Of a DNA stretch of 64,000 nucleotides, positions 58,161 through 64,000 are shown in pieces (positions within the stretch are counted from its first letter, which is position 1; each line of letters begins with the position of its first letter). The notes beneath the pieces were generated by a model that saw only the letters and a program-made list of their open reading frames with translations, did not search any database and was not told the origin of the DNA. Origin of the DNA: Lacrimispora indolis DSM 755 (lineage in GTDB: Bacteria; Bacillota; Clostridia; Lachnospirales; Lachnospiraceae); assembly GCF_000526995.1 (NCBI RefSeq), contig NZ_AZUI01000001.1, positions 558,001 to 622,000 of the forward strand. Reading direction: 5' to 3'. The position numbers were made by a program, and so were the translations under genes.

Positions 58161-61085
58161 TTATGAGTGGAACAGGTTCTTGGTTTCTCCAAATAGCTCT
58201 TTATCCGCACCGATTTTGTCTTCATTGCCAATGACGCAGAGACTTCCCGTATCCAGAACGGCTTTTACAAGAGGCGCCAGGCTTCTGATATCTTCCTGAC
58301 TGGCATTTAATACCTCTTCCCGCTCTTTTCCCATCATTTCCCGGTCCACACCGGATAAATAGGCGGAAAGGCCCCGGTTTCCCCTGGTGGATGGAGGATA
58401 TGGCACATCCATGTCGCTGACAGTGCCGATCACGTATTTTGTCATATCCCGGTCTGTTGCCTGGAAGTTCTTTAAATAATCCACAATTCCGTCATAGATC
58501 CGGTTTGTTTCAACTACATTAGGATCCCGGTAAGAGGTAAAGTACCCTTCTCCTGAACGGCCGAATCCGCTCATACAGCCATAGGCACCGCCCTTGACCC
58601 TTAGATTGATCCACAGGTAATCATAGCTTAAAATGACCTTTAATATTTTAAGAACCCCGGTATATTCCTGTCCGCTGCCTGCAAAGGTCCCGCATCTTGC
58701 CACATAATTGACCTGGGAAGCCGTGCAGAAGCCTTCGTTTCTGTTTCCTGGAAAAAAAACAAAGGGATAGCGGGTTCCTTCTCCTTCAGGCAGTAATGCG
58801 GTAAGCTTTTCCAAAGCATTGGGAAGCAGTTTATATCCTTCTTCATCGGCCGTATAGCTGACCAGCATGTTTTTCACGGTAAAAATCTTATCCATCACCG
58901 CTTTTAAACGGGCAATGATCTCCTTTTTATGGGAAGGATATTCCTTTTCCAGATTCTCTAAAAATTCATAATACCCGATCCCGCCGGTCAGATCGTTAAA
59001 ATAAGAGGTGGCGGAAAAATAGGAAGTTGCCCTGGCAACTGCAGCCGAATGGCAGGAACCTTCCAGCTTCATTCTGGCCCTTGACCTGGTCTCACTGATT
59101 ATCTCTCCTACCCGCTTTTCATCATCCAAAATAGAACGGGTCAGGATCTCACCGAGTATGGAGAAGCCAAAATCCAGTTTCTCATAAAGCACCCTGGCGC
59201 TTGCCATGAAAAATCCTTTAAACTCTCCCTTATTCCTTAAATCAGGGTAAGAGGTCACGCTGAAGCTGACGCCGCCGCTGTTTAAATGGATCTCACTGGT
59301 CAGATCTCCGTAGGTGAAATTTTCCGTATTCACATAACCCAGCAGGGATTTCAAAAATCCCACATAAGGCAGGTCCTCCACAGGAACTGCGGAGGTATCA
59401 AACATCACTTTTAAATACCCGATTCCGGATGTAAACATCTCATGATGGATGACCTTGACGCCATGGGCCGACTTTTCCTCCCATATGATCTCCTCCGGCT
59501 CTCTGGTGATATCCTCTCTCCGAAGCATGGGTATCAGTTCCAGCACCTCCTGGGAAGATGGAGTTTCCTGGTATTCCCTTAAGGCTCTTGTCTCTTCCGT
59601 CAGCCTAAGAAGCTCTTCCTCTGAGAGAGAAGCTTTGTAAACAGCCAGCTTTTTCGCCACCTTCTCCTCTTCCATTGCCGTTAAGTTCTTTTTGGGACTC
59701 ACGCTTAAGAAGGCTTCAAAAGGATTATCCAGAAGATATTCCCTGATGAGCTGTTCAAAATATCCGTCCTCCACCACTTTCTTTAAATAGGCAAAGGTAT
59801 TCTGATATTCTAAGTGCATCATGGGATCCCCGTCATAAAGCCAGCTGTCCATGCATTGAAGACCATACATCAGGCCCTTTGGCGCTGAACCGTAATCCGC
59901 CTCACGATAGCGGAATTCATAGTAGTTCATTCCGGCCTTCAAGCTCTTTTTATTGATCCCCTCATCAGCAAGCTTTCTTAAAGTCCCTTTTACAACAGCC
60001 AGGAATTCCCCTCTCTGTTCCTTATTTGCATTTTTTGCAATAACGGAGAAATAGGGCTGAAGAATGCCGTTTTCATATCCGCCTAAAATATCCTGGCCGA
60101 TCCCGGCGTCAATTAAGGCCTGCTTTAAGGGCGCCCCAGGAGCATCCAAAAGGGTGTATTCCAGGATCTGAAAGGCTATATAAAGCCTGGGATCCAGCCC
60201 CGTACCAACTGCCGTGCTGATGGAAAGATAGGTAGCATTTTCTTCGGATTCCCCTTCGGTGATGGAGTAGAAAGTCTCCCCTTCCACTGGTTTTAAAAAT
60301 GGCTTCTGCCTTGGAATCCTGGAATCAATGGTTATTTCATCGTAATGACTTAAGTATTTCTCATCGATCCATTCAAGCTTTTCTGCCATATCCATATCTC
60401 CGTAAAGATAAATATAGCTGTTGGAGGGATGATAATATCTCTGATGAAAAGCCAGGAAGTCTTCATAGGTTAAGTCCGGAATAAAGGCAGGATCTCCCCC
60501 TGATTCCTGGCCATAGCAGTTATCCGGGAAAAGAGTTTTCCTGGTGTAACGGTCCAGCACTTCTTCCGGAGAAGAAAATGCTCCCTTCATCTCATTATAT
60601 ACCACTCCATTGTAAATCAGATCAGATTCCAGGCTTTCCAGCTCATAATGCCAGCCTTCCTGCATGAAAATCTTTGGTTCTTTATAAATATTGGGATGAA
60701 ATACTGCATCCAGATACACGTTCATCAAATTCTGAAAATCTTTGTCATTGCAGCTCGCTACCGGGTATACCGTTTTATCGGGATAGGTCATCGCATTTAA
60801 GAAGGTGTTAAGAGAGCCTTTCACCAGCTCCACAAACGGATCTTTCACAGGAAACTGATCGGAACCGCAGAGCACACTGTGCTCCAGAATATGGGCAACT
60901 CCTGTGCTGTCAGACGGCGGGGTACGGAATCCGATGGAAAATACCTTATTCTCATCATCGCAGGACACACAAAAGACTCTGGCCCCGCTTTTTTTATGGC
61001 GGAGCACGCATCCCGATGCGTTGATCTCCTTAATTACTTTTTCTTCCACAACCTCATAGGCTGCAAGGTTTTTAAATTGATTCAT
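58161..61085 (-). CDS. M16C zinc metallopeptidase (insulinase / presequence-protease type)
   Basis: Peptidase of 974 residues, single-chain clam-shell type like PreP/falcilysin. The inverted zinc motif HxxEH is HILEH near residue 66, with the downstream Glu in the NEMKGAFSSPEEVLD region. The M16C-associated domain follows in the second half (RYPFVFFPGNRNEGF, VKGGAYGCMSG). No signal peptide, so cytoplasmic; likely degrades short peptides. It ends about 120 bp upstream of era, in the same direction, with the tandem repeat in between. Confidence 0.94.
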   Translation of the reverse strand: MNQFKNLAAYEVVEEKVIKEINASGCVLRHKKSGARVFCVSCDDENKVFSIGFRTPPSDSTGVAHILEHSVLCGSDQFPVKDPFVELVKGSLNTFLNAMTYPDKTVYPVASCNDKDFQNLMNVYLDAVFHPNIYKEPKIFMQEGWHYELESLESDLIYNGVVYNEMKGAFSSPEEVLDRYTRKTLFPDNCYGQESGGDPAFIPDLTYEDFLAFHQRYYHPSNSYIYLYGDMDMAEKLEWIDEKYLSHYDEITIDSRIPRQKPFLKPVEGETFYSITEGESEENATYLSISTAVGTGLDPRLYIAFQILEYTLLDAPGAPLKQALIDAGIGQDILGGYENGILQPYFSVIAKNANKEQRGEFLAVVKGTLRKLADEGINKKSLKAGMNYYEFRYREADYGSAPKGLMYGLQCMDSWLYDGDPMMHLEYQNTFAYLKKVVEDGYFEQLIREYLLDNPFEAFLSVSPKKNLTAMEEEKVAKKLAVYKASLSEEELLRLTEETRALREYQETPSSQEVLELIPMLRREDITREPEEIIWEEKSAHGVKVIHHEMFTSGIGYLKVMFDTSAVPVEDLPYVGFLKSLLGYVNTENFTYGDLTSEIHLNSGGVSFSVTSYPDLRNKGEFKGFFMASARVLYEKLDFGFSILGEILTRSILDDEKRVGEIISETRSRARMKLEGSCHSAAVARATSYFSATSYFNDLTGGIGYYEFLENLEKEYPSHKKEIIARLKAVMDKIFTVKNMLVSYTADEEGYKLLPNALEKLTALLPEGEGTRYPFVFFPGNRNEGFCTASQVNYVARCGTFAGSGQEYTGVLKILKVILSYDYLWINLRVKGGAYGCMSGFGRSGEGYFTSYRDPNVVETNRIYDGIVDYLKNFQATDRDMTKYVIGTVSDMDVPYPPSTRGNRGLSAYLSGVDREMMGKEREEVLNASQEDIRSLAPLVKAVLDTGSLCVIGNEDKIGADKELFGETKNLFHS

Positions 61086-61120
61086 TCCTTGTTATTTCCT
61101 CCTGCATGTTCATATTATAC

Positions 61121-61267
61121 GTAAGTCAGCAGCGCAGCAAGGGAATCTGTAAGATTCCCTTGCCCACGGGCATTCGCCCTATGAAACAGGCCATGAAAAG
61201 AGTTTTTTATGTGCGGACACAACGTAACTTTTCTCCTGTCCTGTTTCGCACTGCTCATTGCATTCGT
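61121..61267. repeat. 147-bp structured dispersed element, copy B
   Basis: Second copy of the element at 56284-56430. Conserved blocks: ACGGGCATTCGCCCTATGAA, TATGTGCG..CACAACG, TTCGCACTGCTCAT.GCATTC. The first hairpin has a different sequence (AAGGGAATCT/AGATTCCCTT) but keeps its place and pairing, and the outer end of the long stem is AAACAGG/CCTGTTT. It has a single copy of the 20-bp unit, in the form GTAAGTCAGCAGCGCAGCAA. Confidence 0.85.
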
Positions 61268-61271
61268 GTAA

Positions 61272-62096
61272 TTACATGTTGCCCACTAATTTGTCTTTTA
61301 ATATGGCTGCGCACTCTCTGATGCAAAAGTGTACGAAAAGAATGGGGTCTGATTCACAGGATATGCCATAGATATCCGGTATTCCCCACTTTTTTCCAAT
61401 CTGAAGCGCGCGGAACACATGAAAATCACTGGTGAGGACACCAATTTTAATGGGCTTATCCGGCACCTCCTCAAAGGTTCCCGGCTCCATGAAAATCGGC
61501 TGATCTTGCCGGCGTGCTTTCCTTTCCGCCTGGTCCTCTTCAATGGCCACACGGCTGTATGCAATATTCTCAACCGTGCTGGTGGAACGGGTCTCCAAGA
61601 TCAGCTGTTCCTCTCTCACTCCGTTAAAGACCAGATAATCCCGCATGGCTGCTGCTTCGCTGACAGGCTCATCATCACCCTGGCCGCCGGACAGCACCAA
61701 AATCGTGGACGGATTGTCATCCAAGTACTCCATGGCTTGATCCAGCCGATTCTTTAAGGATTTGCTGATTCCTGTTTCCTTTACCCTGGCTCCCAGCACA
61801 ATGACATAGTCCAGATTGGAAGCATCCCTGGCAGCAACTCCCGTAAACACCAGGATCTCCACCACCAGAAATACCAGAATTCCCGTACAGCACATGGTAA
61901 TCACCGACACCGGAATCCATAAGGGAACCTTATCCTTATGCTTCGCATAAGTCTCCCAACCCACCGGCAGCAATATGCATATGCCAGCAAATACAAGCCA
62001 TATAAAAGAAAGAGATGTGGTCAGACCTGAATAAAGAATGATCACAACATAATAAATAATGCAGGAAACGGCTATCAGCCAAAATATTAACGCCAT
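61272..62096 (-). CDS. YdcF-family (DUF218) membrane protein
   Basis: 274 residues with three to four N-terminal membrane segments (within residues 1-90) and a DUF218 domain: YVIVLGARVKETGISKSLKN, ILVLSGGQGDDEPVSEAAAM, LILETRSTSTVENIAYSR, VGVLTSDFHVFRA-like KIGVLTSDFHVFRALQIGKK. Relatives SanA and ElyC act in envelope integrity and undecaprenyl phosphate metabolism, but the activity of this subgroup is not established. Ends next to repeat copy B. Confidence 0.9.
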   Translation of the reverse strand: MALIFWLIAVSCIIYYVVIILYSGLTTSLSFIWLVFAGICILLPVGWETYAKHKDKVPLWIPVSVITMCCTGILVFLVVEILVFTGVAARDASNLDYVIVLGARVKETGISKSLKNRLDQAMEYLDDNPSTILVLSGGQGDDEPVSEAAAMRDYLVFNGVREEQLILETRSTSTVENIAYSRVAIEEDQAERKARRQDQPIFMEPGTFEEVPDKPIKIGVLTSDFHVFRALQIGKKWGIPDIYGISCESDPILFVHFCIRECAAILKDKLVGNM

Positions 62097-62245
62097 ATGC
62101 CAGCCTCCATTCTACACGTTTTAAAATCAGGTAAATTCTGGGCATAATTCTTTTATAGCATACCACAATATAGGAATTTCTACAACTGTCACTGAAATTA
62201 TAGGAAAATCAGGTATGGATGCACCTGATACTCTTATAATGAAGC

Positions 62246-62299
62246 AGAAAAGGCGGCTTGCAGAAGAAAACCAGTACCTGTTTTCTTTTGCAAGCCGCC
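62246..62299 (-). terminator. Terminator of trpB
   Basis: GGCGGCTTGCA/TGCAAGCCGCC stem with further pairing of GAAGAAAAC/TTTTCTT inside, followed on the minus strand by TTTTC. Lies 24 bp after the trpB stop. Confidence 0.8.
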
Positions 62300-62322
62300 C
62301 TTGTTCCTCATAAAAGGTGTTT

Positions 62323-63708
62323 CTATTCCATATTACCCGGGAATCTTGGAATTCCGTCAAATCCGACCTTCAGATCATCATCGGCGGGGATATAGTCTGT
62401 CATCACTCCGTCATGGAACTTCTCATATGCCAACATATCAAAATATCCTGTGCCGGTAAGGCCAAAGAGGATGGTCTTTTCTTCTCCTGTCTCTTTGCAC
62501 TTTAAAGCCTCGTCAATCGCCGCCTTAATCGCATGACTGCTTTCCGGGGCCGGAAGGATTCCTTCTACTCTCGCAAACTGTTCCGCTGCCTCAAATACAG
62601 CTGTCTGTTCTACTGAGCGAGCTTCCATGTATCCGTCATGATAAAGCTGTGACAATGTGGAACTCATCCCATGATACCGCAGGCCACCCGCATGGTTTGC
62701 TGATGGGATAAATCCACTTCCGAGGGTATACATTTTAGCCAGCGGACATACCATTCCGGTATCGCAAAAATCATAAGCAAAAACGCCTCGTGTCAGGCTT
62801 GGGCAGGATGCAGGTTCTACGGCAATAAACCGGTAATCTGCTTCGCCCCTGAGTTTTTCACCCATAAACGGAGATATCAATCCTCCCAGATTGGAGCCGC
62901 CGCCCGCACATCCGATGATAATATCAGGCTTGATTCCGTATTTATCCATGGCAATCTTGGCTTCCACTCCAATCACTGACTGATGAAGCAGCACCTGGTT
63001 TAAAACGCTTCCCAGCACATACCGGTACCCATCTGTATGGGTTGCCACTTCCACCGCCTCAGAAATGGCACATCCCAGACTTCCTGTGGTCCCGGGATGA
63101 TCAGCCAGGATCTTTCTTCCTATCTCTGTTGTCTCAGACGGGGACGGAGTCACGCTTGCCCCATAGGTGCGCATTACTTCTCTGCGGAAGGGCTTTTGTT
63201 CATAAGAACACTTCACCATATACACCTTGCAATCCAGTTCCAGATAAGAGCATGCCATGGAAAGAGCCGTTCCCCACTGCCCTGCCCCGGTCTCAGTGGT
63301 CACTCCCTTTAACCCCTGTTCCTTTGCGTAATAAGCCTGTGCAATAGCGGAATTCAGCTTATGGCTTCCGCTTGTATTATTTCCTTCAAATTTGTAATAA
63401 ATTTTAGCCGGAGTCTGAAGCTTCTCTTCCAGGCAGTATGCTCTTACTAACGGTGCCGGACGGTACATTTTATAAAAGTCACGGATTTTTTCCGGAATTT
63501 CTATAAAACGATTATCATTATCCAGCTCCTGTTTTACCAGTTCTTTACAAAATACAGTTCCAAGTTCTTCCTCTGACATTGGCTGTAAGGTTCCGGGATT
63601 TAAAAGAGGGGCCGGCTTATTCTTCATATCGGCACGAACATTGTACCACTCCTTTGGCATCTCGCTTTCTTCCAGATAAATTTTGTAGGGAATCTTGTTT
63701 TCACTCAT
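62323..63708 (-). CDS. trpB: Tryptophan synthase beta chain-like protein, TrpB2 type
   Basis: PLP enzyme joining indole and serine to give tryptophan, 461 residues; the length and N-terminus (YKIYLEESEMPKEWYNVRAD) mark the TrpB2 subgroup, not the TrpA-partnered TrpB1 (about 400). The PLP lysine is in GSHKLNSA, the glycine-rich phosphate loop is GCAGGGSNLGG, and TGAGQWGTALS is present. No trpA or other trp gene is adjacent. TrpB2 enzymes may work alone, for salvaging free indole. A T-box leader directly upstream fits control by uncharged tRNA, presumably tRNA-Trp. AAAGGAG precedes the start. Confidence 0.94.
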   Translation of the reverse strand: MSENKIPYKIYLEESEMPKEWYNVRADMKNKPAPLLNPGTLQPMSEEELGTVFCKELVKQELDNDNRFIEIPEKIRDFYKMYRPAPLVRAYCLEEKLQTPAKIYYKFEGNNTSGSHKLNSAIAQAYYAKEQGLKGVTTETGAGQWGTALSMACSYLELDCKVYMVKCSYEQKPFRREVMRTYGASVTPSPSETTEIGRKILADHPGTTGSLGCAISEAVEVATHTDGYRYVLGSVLNQVLLHQSVIGVEAKIAMDKYGIKPDIIIGCAGGGSNLGGLISPFMGEKLRGEADYRFIAVEPASCPSLTRGVFAYDFCDTGMVCPLAKMYTLGSGFIPSANHAGGLRYHGMSSTLSQLYHDGYMEARSVEQTAVFEAAEQFARVEGILPAPESSHAIKAAIDEALKCKETGEEKTILFGLTGTGYFDMLAYEKFHDGVMTDYIPADDDLKVGFDGIPRFPGNME

Positions 63709-63720
63709 GCAAAAATCTCC

Positions 63721-63784
63721 TTTCTTCTTTCCCGCCCACGATTTATGGGCATAAAGGTATACCCGTAGGGTGTTTCTTCTTTCC
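63721..63784 (-). repeat. Dispersed 5'-leader repeat, copy upstream of trpB
   Basis: Hairpin GCCCA/TGGGC followed by ATAAAGGTATACCCGTAGGG, bounded by the 12-bp direct repeat TTTCTTCTTTCC at 63721 and 63773 (52-bp period). It lies between the T-box terminator and the trpB ribosome site. Confidence 0.75.
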
Positions 63785-63804
63785 GGGATAAGTAGATTTT
63801 TACA

Positions 63805-64000
63805 ATAAAAAAACTCTTATCCCACACAATAAATTATTGCAGGGACAAGAGTATGAATCGTCATAACTCCTGCGGTGCCACCCGGCTTGATGCATCTGGC
63901 GCATCCTCTCACGCATACTGACATATGCTGACTTTTATAACGGAGTTTACTCTCCGGCTTACCTACTTACCATTCAGTTCGCCCTCAGAAGCCCATTCCC
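63805..64000 (-). promoter_or_regulatory. T-box leader of trpB (5' part beyond the window)
   Basis: On the minus strand the T-box core GGGTGGCACCGCAGG (63869-63883) is followed by a terminator, ACTCTTGTCCC...GGGATAAGAGT with seven Ts (63811-63852). Upstream the sequence AAGTAGGTAAGCCGG also fits T-box leaders. Uncharged tRNA would favour the antiterminator. Stem I with the specifier codon lies outside the window, so tryptophan is inferred from the gene. Confidence 0.92.

Overview
The window looks like the chromosome of an anaerobic, Gram-positive, low-to-mid GC member of the Lachnospiraceae (Lacrimispora/Clostridium saccharolyticum-like). Reasons: single-chain GlyRS near recO and era, pyruvate phosphate dikinase, YesM/YesN-type two-component control of sugar transporters, many lipoprotein sugar-binding proteins, AGGAGG-type ribosome binding sites, and a T-box leader. 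No rRNA or tRNA gene was seen. The species assignment is inference.

Layout. 1-6.0 kb: alpha-glucoside operon (GH13 enzyme cut by the left edge, two permeases, binding protein) under a LacI regulator with a perfect 20-bp operator. 6.2-7.7 kb: YoeB/DinJ toxin-antitoxin pair and a cyclase-family hydrolase. 7.8-15.9 kb: a ribose-type ABC importer with a split transketolase, an RpiB-like isomerase, an FSA-type aldolase and a GntR regulator, for an unidentified sugar. 16-27.3 kb: alpha-mannoside system (GH38 mannosidase, ABC importer, membrane-anchored binding protein, YesN/YesM). 27.4-39.6 kb: the most unusual part. It holds a NifH-like reductase and two nitrogenase component-1-like subunits in one operon with a FecBCD/BtuFCD-type importer and a Crp/Fnr regulator; a divergent three-gene cassette (metallochaperone-like GTPase, soluble ABC ATPase, binding protein without signal peptide); a CooS-type CO dehydrogenase with altered cluster ligands; and a short cis-prenyltransferase paralogue. 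There is no nifB, nifE or nifN, so this is not an ordinary nitrogen-fixation cluster. 39.7-42.4 kb: LysR regulator and a two-gene chromate-type transporter. 42.5-50.8 kb: ppdK and a nucleoside-type BMP/ABC importer. 50.9-53.0 kb: AT-rich insert with a mobC remnant, an oriT-like region without relaxase, a TetR regulator and a DUF4097-like protein. 53.2-64 kb: cupin, glyQS, lipoprotein, recO, era, M16C peptidase, YdcF-like protein, and TrpB2 behind a T-box.

Two families of small dispersed repeats stand out. One is a 147-bp element (56.3 and 61.1 kb) with a conserved multi-hairpin fold and compensatory base changes. Its first 20 bp have expanded into about 24 tandem copies beside one copy. The other is a ~51-bp unit (hairpin plus AGGTATACCT palindrome) found just upstream of era, trpB and a sugar-binding-protein gene, always in the same orientation relative to the gene.

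Working together: most of the window is carbohydrate scavenging, each importer with its own regulator. The nitrogenase-like operon probably imports a metal chelate, oxyanion or tetrapyrrole and carries out an ATP-driven low-potential reduction. The divergent GTPase/ATPase/binding-protein cassette could handle a metal or cofactor for it or for the CooS protein. That functional link is inference from gene order.
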